This document shows positions 1-7,560 of a DNA stretch of 64,000 bases, one piece after another (positions within the stretch are counted from its first letter, which is position 1; each line of letters opens with the position of its first letter). Under the pieces are notes generated by a model. The model saw only the letters and a list, made by a program, of their open reading frames with translations, did not search any database and had not been told where the DNA came from. A program made the translations under genes and the position numbers. Source of the stretch: Aphelocoma coerulescens (Eukaryota > Chordata > Aves > Passeriformes > Corvidae); contig NC_091020.1 of the NCBI RefSeq assembly GCF_041296385.1, positions 28,910,001-28,974,000 of the forward strand, in the 5' to 3' direction.

Positions 1-299
1 CCCTCCTCCTCAGCGTCCGACAGGGGCAGGCCTGAGCCGCCGCCTGCCCCCAGCCACTGCCCACTGAGGGCCTGGTCTTGCAGCCAGCCGGGCAAGGGGC
101 TGGGGTGCTGTGAGTTGGGCTTCACCTTGTCCTCCTTCGCGTCTGACGTTGTGCGGCGCACAGGGATCCCGGGAGCTGCTTCCTCCTGCGAGAGCGGCTC
201 TGGCGGGACTGGGCTCCCCAGGGCTCTGCGTCCCTTAGATACCCCCTGGCAGGGCAGGGCGGGGCTCCACCGTGTCACAAAGGCCTCCGGGCACCACAA
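1..299 (-). CDS. 5' end of a repeat-protein gene copy, cut by window start (copy 0)
   Basis: These bases equal 7108-7406 of the first complete copy, the extreme 5' part of the open frame (codons 1-99). The first ATG of this copy would fall about 13 bases outside the window, so only the segment before the ATG is seen. An in-frame stop lies just upstream (309-311). A possible splice acceptor (pyrimidine run followed by CAG) ends near 246, so an upstream exon could join here. The segment includes a W-L-Q-D-Q-A-L-S stretch that resembles internal QALS motifs of the same protein, which suggests it is translated. Confidence 0.6.
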   Translation of the reverse strand, partial: MWCPEAFVTRWSPALPCQGVSKGRRALGSPVPPEPLSQEEAAPGIPVRRTTSDAKEDKVKPNSQHPSPLPGWLQDQALSGQWLGAGGGSGLPLSDAEEE

Positions 300-348
300 T
301 GTCCCGCATCATCCAGGGCCCTGACACAAGGCGCCTGTGTCACAAAGG
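272..348 (-). promoter_or_regulatory. Paired GTGTCACAAAGG elements upstream of each gene
   Basis: The 12-bp word GTGTCACAAAGG occurs at 272-283 and again at 337-348, with a related CTGACACAAGG at 321-331 between them. On the gene strand these read CCTTTGTGACAC, containing a TGACA half-site like those bound by CREB-type factors. The pair recurs in every unit, with the left copy at 7379, 14486, 21593, 28696, 35803, 42906, 50009 and 57115. The position, between the LTR and the open frame, fits a proximal promoter, but no TATA box is seen here. Function is inferred. Confidence 0.3.
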
Positions 349-453
349 GCCACACCTGGCACCCTTCTGACAGCTGAAGCCACTGGAAGGGGCATGGAGC
401 AGCCCCCAGGCTTGCGGGCTTCTAGACCTTTCTTATGATGCCATCATTAAAAT

Positions 454-1419
454 TGTCAGAAATGCTTCTGCCTGAATTAGGGTGCAAATGAGGCCATATG
501 CCAAAGTCAGTAGTATGGGTTTTATTTAACAGTAAATGAGAGAGAGAGAGAGAGATAGAGAGCTAGAAAGAGAAAAAAATAGAAAAGAGAGGGGTAGACA
601 GAGAGTGACAGAGACAGATGAGAAAACCTCAGCACTCCGAGGACAATGGCATTGTGTTGATGCTCTCCATCAGGACTTCTTGGCCATAAAGGTTCCCTGA
701 AAACATGGAGTTGAGGGGATTGACATACATTTGGGCCAGGTGGGAACGCCCAGGTAGCTGCCCGGGTGGGGGGCAAGTTTGACACAGTCTCTTGCAACAG
801 ACTCTGGATCTGTTGCATCCCTTTGCATCGCGTGCGCTGCTCTGCTGCAAGGCCTCAGCAATGAGTCTGGGGAGCGCTTTGGGGGTCTTTGATGGATTAT
901 GACACCTGCTCTGCTGCCCCTCGTGTGAATTTCCCATGGATGTGGCCTTCCCAGGGTGGGGGGTTTTAGAGCTGAGCCAGTTTGTGTGAGGGAGGATGGG
1001 TGTTCAGTGCCTCTGACCAGAGGTTACGCCACAGCCCCAAAACTCTCCTCCTCCCTTCTTGGTTGTGAGGGAGCGTGTGCAAACCTGGCCTCAGCAGATG
1101 AGCCTGTGGGCTATGGCCTCCCCAGGCTGAATCCAGGCCAAGCTGATTTTCAGGACAGCTTCTGCGTTTGGCTTTCTTGTGGGTACATTCTCCTCCCTTA
1201 GCCTTGTTTCCTTGTCCCTAGACCAGAGGTAACTGAACAACTAATATCACCTTTGTGGTATCTCAAGTTCTGTTAGGCAGCTTAAGTCACAGCCCAAAGC
1301 TGCAGTCAGGTGAAGGAGAGGTGGGCTTGGGTAGTCTCAGCCTCTTTATACAGTTTTGCCATAATGTGCAAAACTCCTTCATAACAATGTTTAAGTCATG
1401 ACCCATAACATTTCTGACA
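454..1419 (-). mobile_element. Solo LTR of an endogenous retrovirus, spacer 1
   Basis: The 966-bp element is bounded by a perfect 11-bp inverted repeat: TGTCAGAAATG at 454 and its complement ending at 1419. It thus begins TG and ends CA like an LTR. Read on the minus strand it has a TATAAA at 1350-1345 and an AATAAA at 526-521, about 70 bp before its 3' end, in the order expected of an LTR. A (GA)n run lies at 538-555. No internal retroviral genes flank it, so it is a solo LTR. No target-site duplication is obvious (AAAAT left, ATCCT right). It points at the gene copy to its left, about 155 bp away. Confidence 0.65.
1345..1350 (-). promoter_or_regulatory. Candidate TATA box of the LTR
   Basis: CTGTATAAAGAGG on the minus strand is a good TATA-box match near the 5' end of the LTR, directed at the downstream gene. 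The same box recurs at 8452, 15559, 22666, 29769, 36876, 43979, 51082 and 58188. Transcription from it is inferred. If used, transcripts would have to read past the LTR's own AATAAA to reach the gene. Confidence 0.35.
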
Positions 1420-1524
1420 ATCCTGATGTGCCCAGAGCCCCTGTGAGGCTTTGGACACAGTGCCACGTGACACCTCAAGCCCCACACCGCACAGCCCTGG
1501 CTTTGGAGGTTGGGCTATGCAGGG

Positions 1525-2030
1525 CAGGAGGAACTGGCCAGATGGACGCAGCTGGGGAGCTGTGGCCAGTGGCTCCATGTCCAGGTGGAGGCTGGGGACG
1601 AGGGGTGTCCATCAGGGCTCTGGCCTTGGCCCTGGGGCTCTTGAATGGCTTCGCCAGTGACACGGAGAGTGGACGGAGCTCCCCCTCAGCACGGGGTTTG
1701 CAGGGGACAGGAAGCTGAGTGGGGCAGGGGCTGAGGAGAAGGACTTGGGGGTGCTGATGGAGGAGAAGCTCAGCGTGAGCCAGCAATCTGTGCTGCCAGC
1801 CCAAAAAGGCACCCATGGGCTGAGCTGCGTGGAAAGGAGCAAAGAGCTGCAGGTCAAGGGAGGTAATTGTGGCCCTCTAGTCCATTTTTTGAGATCCCAC
1901 GTGGAGCACACTAGATCTTTGTCTGGGGGCCCCCAGGATAGGAAGGGTTTGGACCTGCTTGAATGAGTTCAGAGGAGAGCGACTGAGGTCCTCAGAGGGT
2001 TGGGGAACCTCTGCTTTGAAGACAGTCTGG
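1525..2030 (+). mobile_element. CR1 LINE fragment, reverse-transcriptase region
   Basis: The stretch matches my recollection of avian CR1 ORF2. It runs from AACTGGCCAGATGG through the region coding for the SGVPQGS-like and FNIFINDLDSG-like reverse-transcriptase motifs (here degraded to GVSIRALAL and LLNGFASDTESG), then AAGGACTTGGGGGTGCTGATGG and later GAGTTCAGAGGAGAGCGAC. It has stops and small deletions and is a dead relic. The 105 bp between the LTR and this fragment (1420-1524) show nothing recognisable. Confidence 0.8.
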
Positions 2031-2048
2031 ACAGAGAATGTGTTCCAG

Positions 2049-2145
2049 AGAGAGATGCCTCTGCCTGAATTCAGGCGCAAATGAGACCATATGATGACAA
2101 CATACGGATTTTATTTAATGTGGATTTTATTTAACAAGAAATGTG
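2049..2145 (-). mobile_element. Fragment of the same LTR family (3' end)
   Basis: ATGCCTCTGCCTGAATTC onward parallels the gene-proximal end of the solo LTR (ATGCTTCTGCCTGAATTA at 462), with shared GCAAATGAG, CCATATG and TTTTATTTAAC words. It carries two AATAAA signals on the minus strand. It is a truncated second copy in the same orientation, inserted within or beside the CR1 relic. Confidence 0.65.
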
Positions 2146-2202
2146 AAGGAGGAAGAAAAATAGGAGCTATTTCTTTCAGTCTCAGAGAGAGCAGAAGAGA
2201 AT

Positions 2203-2262
2203 CTGTTGGAACTAGATGACCTTTGAGGTCCTTCCCAAACGAAACCATTCGGTGATGCTAGA
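2203..2262 (+). mobile_element. CR1 3' terminal fragment
   Basis: GTTGGAACTAGATGACCTTT followed by GAGGTCCTTCCCAAACGAAACCATTC matches the conserved 3' end of avian CR1 elements, with an eroded ATTCTATG-type terminal repeat. It is probably the tail of the same CR1 whose reverse-transcriptase piece ends at 2030, separated by the LTR fragment. Confidence 0.75.
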
Positions 2263-2298
2263 GTATGTGTAGATGTGTATTTTAACTTGATATTGTTG

Positions 2299-2330
<32 letters not shown>

Positions 2331-2879
2331 ATTTTCTACTACTATTTCATCTTCATCTTCTTCTTCTTATCCCTATTCTTCTTCTTTTTCTTCTTAGTGT
2401 TTACTTCTACTATTTCTTCTTCTGTATCAACTTATCCTTAGTCCTTATTTTTATTCTTATCCTTATTTTTATTCTCATTCTTATTCTTCTTTCTCCTATT
2501 CTTGTTTAAATTGTTATTCCTTTTCCTATTCTTCTCCTTATTTATTTTTATTTTTCTTCTTATTATTCTTATTCCTTTTCCTGTTCATATTCTTTTTCTC
2601 ATTCTTATTCCTTTTTTTTCCAATTTTCTTATTCTAAAACCTTTAATTATTCCTATTCTTCTTCTTCTTTTTTCTTCTTCTATTCCTATTATTATTCTTA
2701 CTCTTTTTTTCTTGTTCTTATGCTTAATTCTTTTTCTCGTTTACTACTACTATTTCTTCAACTTCTTCATCTTCTTTATATTATTACTAGTCCTATTTTT
2801 TCTTTTTGTGGGTTTTTTTGTGTTTTGTGTTGTTTTTTGTTGGTTTGTTTTTTTTTTTTTCACTACTGCTATTATTTCT
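2299..2879. repeat. (TAC)n and long polypyrimidine tract, spacer 1
   Basis: A (TAC)n microsatellite (2299-2330) is followed by about 550 bp that are almost all T and C on the plus strand, with TTC, TTATTC and CTTATT motifs and a T-run near 2849. It is low-complexity DNA. Open frames through it encode hydrophobic Phe/Leu/Ile strings and are not genes. Indels between units fall mainly here, as expected of slippage. Confidence 0.9.
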
Positions 2880-3011
2880 TAAAGCCAACTTCCCTCTGTT
2901 TTGGAAGAATTGTTTGGTGAAGTCGTGCAGTGGAGTCCTGGGAGCAACACCTCCTGTCTGTGGCCATTCCTCATGGATAAAATCCCAAAGGATCAGCATG
3001 TAGTCCTTTCA

Positions 3012-3262
3012 GGATGAGAGGAAATGGCCTTGGATTCCAGCAGGGGAGGTTCAGATTAAATATTCCAAACAACTTTTCCCTGACAAAGTGGTCAGGAATT
3101 GATTGCAAGAAGTTGCTCAGGGAGGTGGTAGAGTCACTGTCTCTGGAAGTGTTCAAGTATTGTCTGGATGTGGCACTTGGGGACATGGTTTCAGGGTGAT
3201 GATGGTGGTGCCAGGCTGAGGGTGGGACTGGATGACTTTCAAGGTCTCTTCCCACGCTGATG
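3012..3262 (+). mobile_element. CR1 3' end fragment downstream of gene 1
   Basis: GGATGAGAGGAAATGGCCTTG through AGGGAGGTGGTAGAGTCACTG, GAAGTGTTCAAG, GATGTGGCACTTGGGGACATG and GACTGGATGACTTTCAAGGTC follow the order of the avian CR1 3' region. This copy has TGACAAAGTGG, a variant shared only with spacers 8 and 9. The flanking 2880-3011 and 3263-3509 (gene 3' flank) contain nothing else recognisable. No AATAAA or ATTAAA is present on the gene strand between the stop and 2880. Confidence 0.85.
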
Positions 3263-3509
3263 AGCCTCTGGCCTTCACCGCTGAGCCACGTGGCACCGAG
3301 TGTCCCGCATGGATACTGGTTTGAGGCTGGCCACACGGGTAATATTTGCCCTTGGGGAGCGTGGCTTGGGATGCTCCCAAGCAGCCGGGGATTGCTGAGG
3401 CTGCAGGGACATGTCCAGGCAAAGGCAGCCCGTGTGGCTCCCCCAGGACGTAGGGCAGGCTGCCGGCCAGCTGCCGTGCAGGGGGCCCGGGCTGGCGCCG
3501 GCCGCAGCC

Positions 3510-6500
3510 CTAATCCTCGGGCTGTGGCGCCAGGCAGGGGCAGCGGAACAGGCTGCGCAGCATCCGCAGCGCCCGCCCGAGGCGGGAGGGGCGTTTCTTG
3601 CGGGGACCCAGCTGCTGGCTGAGGGCCTGGGCTCCCAGGAGGGGAGGCGAGGCACAGAGCGGCACTTGGGGGCACGGCTCAGATGGCCCGTGCTCAACCC
3701 AGGCCTCGCGAGGGGCAGGCACTGGGAGCCTGCCTCCTGCCAAACCTCCCAGCTCTCTGTCTTCTTCACGGAGCTCCAGGAGGCTCACTCCATCCCACTC
3801 GTCCTCCTCCCGCGGCAAGGCCTTGTCCCCCACGTTCTGTTCCCAGCTGTCCTGCATCAGGTCGCGGTCACTGTCATTTTCCCAGCTGGACTGAGCTGAA
3901 GGTCTCTTGCCGTTCCCTTTGGAAAGCTCCTGGCCAACGGAGTCTTCCTCTTCAGAAAGCTCCTGGCCAATGGACTCTTCCCAATCAGACAGTTCTTGGT
4001 AGCTACCGACATCTCCATGGGACAGCTCATGTTCACTGTATTCCTCCCAGTGAGAGAAATTTTGGGAGCTACCGACTTGTCCTTGAGAAAGGCCTTGTTC
4101 TGTGCCTTCTTCCCAGTCAGAAACTTCTATGTAGCTGCTGGCTTCTCCTAGGGACAGCTCGTCCGCAGTGGATTCATCCCAGTCGGAGAGCTCGTGGTAG
4201 CTACCGGCTTCTTCTGGGGAGATCTCCTGCTCAATGCAGGCTTCCCCTTGGAGCCCTTCCTGGTCATTGGTGGTTTCTTCCAGGGACAGCTCGTCCCCCG
4301 TGGATTCATCCCAGTCGGAGAGCTCGTGGTAGCTACCGGCTTCTTCTGGGGAGAGCTCCTGCTCAATGCAGGCTTCCCCTTGGAGCCCTTCCTGGTCATT
4401 GGTGGTTTCTTCCAGGGACAGCTCGTCCCCCGTGGATTCATCCCAGTCGGAGAGCTCGTGGTAGCTACCGGCTTCTTCTGGGGAGAGCTCCTCCTCAATG
4501 CAGGCTTCCCCTTGGAGCCCTTCCTGGTCATTGGTGGTTTCTTCCAGGGACAGCTCGTCCCCCGTGGATTCATCCCAGTCGGAGAGCTCGTGGTAGCTAC
4601 CGGCTTCTTCTGGGGAGATCTCCTGCTCAATGCAGGCTTCCCCTTGGAATACATTCTGGTCGTTTCTGGCTTCTTCCAGGGACAGCTCGTCCCCCATGGA
4701 TTCATCCCAGTCGGAGAGCTCGTGGTAGCTACCGGCTTCTTCTGGGGAGAGCTCCTGCTCCATACAGGCTTCCCCTTGGACCACATCCTGGTCGTTGCTG
4801 GCATATCCAGGGGACACATCCTGCTCAATGCAGGCTTCCCCTTGGAACACGTCTTGGTTGTTCCTGTCTTCTTCTTGGGACAGCTCCTGCTCAATGCAGG
4901 CTTCTCCTTGGAGCCCTTCCTGGTCGTTTCTGGCTTCTTCCAGGGACAGTTCCTGCTCAATGCAGGCTTCCCCTTGGAGCCCTTCCTGGTTATTGGTGGC
5001 TTCTTCCAGGGACAGTTCCTGCTCAATACAGGCTTCCCCTTGGACTGCATCCTGGTCGTTGCTGGCATATCCAGGGAACACGTCCTGCTCAATGCAGGCT
5101 TCCCCTTGGACCACATCCTGGTCGTTGCTGGCATATCCAGGGGACACATCCTGCTCAATGCAGGCTTCCCCTTGGAACACATCCTGGTTGTTCCTGTCTT
5201 CTTCTTGGGACAGCTCCTGCTCAATGCAGGCTTCCCCTTGGAACTCATCCTCGTCGTGGCCGGCATATCCAGGGGGCAGCTCCTGCTCAATGCAGGCTTC
5301 CCCTTGGAACACATCCTGGTTGTTGCTGGCATGTCCAGGGGGCAGCTCCTGCTCAATGCAGGCTTCCTCTTGGAGCCCTTCCTGGTCGTTTCTGGCTTCT
5401 TCCAGGGTCAGTTCCTGCTCAATGCAGGCTTCTCCTTGGAGCCCTTTCTGGTCATTGGTGGCTTCTTCCAGGGACAGTTCCTGCTCAATGCAGGCTTCCT
5501 CTTGGAACACATCCTGGTTGTTGCTGGCATATCCTGGGGACAGCTCCTGCTTAATGCAGGCTTCCTTTTGGAGCCCTTTCTGGTCATTTCTGGCTTCTTC
5601 CAGGGTCAGTTCCTGCTCAATGCAGGCTTCCCCTTGGAATACATCTTGGTCGTTGCTGGCATGTCCAGGGGGTAGCTCCTGCTCAATGCAGGCTTCCCCT
5701 TGGAACGCATCCTGGCCATTGGTGGCTTCTTCTCGGGACAGCTCCTGCTCAATGCAGGCTTCCTCTTTGGAGCCTTCCTGGTCGTTGTTGGTTTCTCCTT
5801 GAGACAGCTCTGTGTGTTCCTCATCCTCGCACTGAGAAAGCTCAAGCTCCCCAGCCGAGTCCCTGTCCTCAGTCTCTTTGTCTGCCAGGAGTGAGCCCCT
5901 GTCTGCCTCCTCCTGCTGCTCACTGAGGGCTTGGGCTCCCAGTGGGCTGGGCGAGGGGCTGGCGGTGCAGCAGGGGCTGTGCAGGGCAGAGATGGGGCTC
6001 TGTCGCTTTTGTTCTGGAGCAGCCGCTTCTAGTTCTGCAGCCGTGCTTTGCTCCAGGTCCCTCTGTTCCTCTGGCTGCTGGATTGATGCCTGGACCTCAA
6101 GCACGGCCTCTCGCACCACCTCATGGCTGATGTGCCATGCCAAGTCCAGCAGAGCCTGGCTGTAGCCTGGGGGGCTGCGTGGAGCAGGGACTGGGCTCTC
6201 TGTCGCTGCCGATGGCACCTCCTCCCTGAGGCCAGGAGAACCTGGTGCCTTTTCCACCTCGGCAGGCAGAGGCTCGGGGGGCTGCTCCTCCTCAGCAGCT
6301 GCAGCTGGAGCAGCAGCGGCTGCCAGCTCATCGTCTGTGGGACTCGCTGGGGCAGGAGAGGCGCCGGGCAGCTCACGGGCTGCCTCTCCTGCCACCTGGG
6401 TGCTCACGCTGCTGGGAGAGGCGGGCCCCTCCTGGGCATCCTCATCCTTCTCTGGGTACGAGGGTTTGTCCCAGGTCTTGCAACTGACACCTTCTGCCCA

Positions 6501-7406
6501 TTGGGGCAGCCCCTGGCTGCTGACACTTCCTTCCCACTGGGGCAGCTTTTGGTCACTCCTGTCTTTTTCCCACTGGGGTAGCTCCTGGACACTGTAGTCT
6601 TTTCCTTGTGATAAGTCCTGGTCCTTGTTGTCTGGCACTTGGGGCAACTCTGCGTGTCTCTTGTCTCCTTCCCATTGGTACGTGTGCAGGTGGCCTGGCA
6701 TATCTTCTGCCAAAGGAGACAGTTCCTGGTGTCCCTCCCCTTCCCACTGGGACAGCTCTTGGCATGACAGGTCTTCTTCCCACTGGGACAATTCTTGGCA
6801 TATCTCATCCTCTTCCTCCCATGGGCACAGCTCCTGGACTGTCACGCTTTCTTCCCAGTTGTACAGCTCTTGCTGTGTGCCACGCCCCCACTGGACTTTC
6901 TCGCCTACCTCCCTCTGATGCAAATCTTGGTGTGTCACAACTCCCCATGGGGAAACTTCCTGGGTCGTCTCTTCTTCTTGCCCTTGGTAAAACTCTTGGA
7001 TTGTCACTTCTTCCCAGAGGCAAGGTTCTGGGCTGCTAATGCCTCCCCACTGGGAAAGCTCTTGATCCGAGTCGTATTCCCACTCTTTGTCCATGTTGAC
7101 AAAGGCCCCCTCCTCCTCAGCGTCCGACAGGGGCAGGCCTGAGCCGCCGCCTGCCCCCAGCCACTGCCCACTGAGGGCCTGGTCTTGCAGCCAGCCGGGC
7201 AAGGGGCTGGGGTGCTGTGAGTTGGGCTTCACCTTGTCCTCCTTCGCGTCTGACGTTGTGCGGCGCACAGGGATCCCGGGAGCTGCTTCCTCCTGCGAGA
7301 GCGGCTCTGGCGGGACTGGGCTCCCCAGGGCTCTGCGTCCCTTAGATACCCCCTGGCAGGGCAGGGCGGGGCTCCACCGTGTCACAAAGGCCTCCGGGCA
7401 CCACAA
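3510..7406 (-). CDS. Acidic 22-residue-repeat protein, function unknown (copy 1)
   Basis: The coordinates give the whole open frame (1298 codons, stop TAG). Codon 1 is TTG, not a proposed start. The first ATG is at 7094 in a strong Kozak context (AACATGG), giving 1194 residues. A possible splice acceptor near 7353 could instead join an upstream exon. Layout, numbered on the full frame: 110-310 short imperfect repeats around QELSQWEE; 328-412 Pro/Ala/Glu-rich linker with poly-Ala; 419-438 amphipathic helix (LAWHISHEVVREAVLEV); 535-1150 twenty-eight perfect-length 22-residue repeats, mostly ending GEACIEQEL; 1269-1291 basic tail ending RCPC. It is strongly acidic and likely disordered or helical, with no signal peptide, membrane segment or catalytic motif. 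I do not recognise the family. Copy markers: Glu275, Ser546, Met904, Gly936, Val1095, Arg1281. Confidence 0.75.
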   Translation of the reverse strand: MWCPEAFVTRWSPALPCQGVSKGRRALGSPVPPEPLSQEEAAPGIPVRRTTSDAKEDKVKPNSQHPSPLPGWLQDQALSGQWLGAGGGSGLPLSDAEEEGAFVNMDKEWEYDSDQELSQWGGISSPEPCLWEEVTIQEFYQGQEEETTQEVSPWGVVTHQDLHQREVGEKVQWGRGTQQELYNWEESVTVQELCPWEEEDEICQELSQWEEDLSCQELSQWEGEGHQELSPLAEDMPGHLHTYQWEGDKRHAELPQVPDNKDQDLSQGKDYSVQELPQWEKDRSDQKLPQWEGSVSSQGLPQWAEGVSCKTWDKPSYPEKDEDAQEGPASPSSVSTQVAGEAARELPGASPAPASPTDDELAAAAAPAAAAEEEQPPEPLPAEVEKAPGSPGLREEVPSAATESPVPAPRSPPGYSQALLDLAWHISHEVVREAVLEVQASIQQPEEQRDLEQSTAAELEAAAPEQKRQSPISALHSPCCTASPSPSPLGAQALSEQQEEADRGSLLADKETEDRDSAGELELSQCEDEEHTELSQGETNNDQEGSKEEACIEQELSREEATNGQDAFQGEACIEQELPPGHASNDQDVFQGEACIEQELTLEEARNDQKGLQKEACIKQELSPGYASNNQDVFQEEACIEQELSLEEATNDQKGLQGEACIEQELTLEEARNDQEGLQEEACIEQELPPGHASNNQDVFQGEACIEQELPPGYAGHDEDEFQGEACIEQELSQEEDRNNQDVFQGEACIEQDVSPGYASNDQDVVQGEACIEQDVFPGYASNDQDAVQGEACIEQELSLEEATNNQEGLQGEACIEQELSLEEARNDQEGLQGEACIEQELSQEEDRNNQDVFQGEACIEQDVSPGYASNDQDVVQGEACMEQELSPEEAGSYHELSDWDESMGDELSLEEARNDQNVFQGEACIEQEISPEEAGSYHELSDWDESTGDELSLEETTNDQEGLQGEACIEEELSPEEAGSYHELSDWDESTGDELSLEETTNDQEGLQGEACIEQELSPEEAGSYHELSDWDESTGDELSLEETTNDQEGLQGEACIEQEISPEEAGSYHELSDWDESTADELSLGEASSYIEVSDWEEGTEQGLSQGQVGSSQNFSHWEEYSEHELSHGDVGSYQELSDWEESIGQELSEEEDSVGQELSKGNGKRPSAQSSWENDSDRDLMQDSWEQNVGDKALPREEDEWDGVSLLELREEDRELGGLAGGRLPVPAPREAWVEHGPSEPCPQVPLCASPPLLGAQALSQQLGPRKKRPSRLGRALRMLRSLFRCPCLAPQPED
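3957..5804 (-). repeat. 28 x 66-bp coding tandem repeat (copy 1)
   Basis: Exactly 1848 bp, 28 units of 66 bp in frame. Repeats 1-16 are of one type (xxEExxNDQxxxQGEACIEQEL). In repeats 17-25 this type alternates with a second type containing SYHELSDWDES, forming a 132-bp (44-residue) super-repeat at about 4155-4748. Repeats 26-28 are diverged (SDWEE, SHWEE). Equivalent arrays lie at 11064, 18171, 25274, 32381, 39484, 46587 and 53693 (starts) in copies 2-8. Confidence 0.95.
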
Positions 7407-7560
7407 TGTCCCGCATCATCCAGGGCCCTGACACAAGGCGCCTGTGTCACAAAGGGCCACACCTGGCACCCTTCTGACAGCTGAAGCCACTGGAAGGGGC
7501 ATGGAGCAGCCCCCAGGCTTGCGGGCTTCTAGACCTTTCTTATGATGCCATCATTAAAAT

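Noticed and set aside
454..1419. Non-autonomous DNA transposon with 11-bp inverted termini
   Set aside because: TG/CA ends, a TATA box followed by AATAAA in the right order, and a second truncated copy of the same 3' end fit an LTR better. The lack of a visible target-site duplication leaves some doubt.
449..1424. Target-site duplication flanking the LTR
   Set aside because: AAAAT on the left and ATCCT on the right do not match, so none is claimed.
1398..1718. 106-codon plus-strand frame
   Set aside because: Its second half is the degraded CR1 reverse-transcriptase region (LLNGFASDTESG). It is a dead relic, not a gene.
2502..2882. 126-codon Phe/Leu/Ile-rich frame (165-166 codons in spacers 4 and 6-9)
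   Set aside because: It lies in the polypyrimidine tract, and its length changes with 1-3 bp slippage between units. It is low complexity and not a membrane protein.
2971..3675. 234-codon minus-strand frame overlapping the gene's 3' end
   Set aside because: It overlaps the C-terminal coding region out of frame and runs on into the CR1 3' relic. This is a GC-rich shadow frame.
4148..5356. 402-codon minus-strand frame rich in GKPALSR
   Set aside because: It is the same strand as the gene but a shifted frame over the repeats. The 1298-codon frame extends far beyond the repeats on both sides, so it is preferred.
3683..5554. 623-codon plus-strand open frame (and its copies in each unit; 667 codons in copy 9)
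   Set aside because: It lies entirely antisense to the repeat gene and grows by exactly the 132-bp block in copy 9. It is a mirror of stop-free 66-bp repeats, with no recognisable protein.
4194..5675. 493-codon plus-strand frame with repeated hydrophobic NAGFPLE / FFQGQ strings
   Set aside because: It resembles a multi-pass membrane protein but is the antisense of the acidic repeat array in another frame.
3957..5804. CRISPR-like array of 66-bp repeats
   Set aside because: There is no repeat-spacer alternation. The units are contiguous, in frame and coding.
7404..7406. Initiation at codon 1 of the open frame
   Set aside because: The codon is TTG, which is acceptable only under bacterial rules. 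In vertebrate DNA the first ATG (7094) or an upstream exon is more credible.
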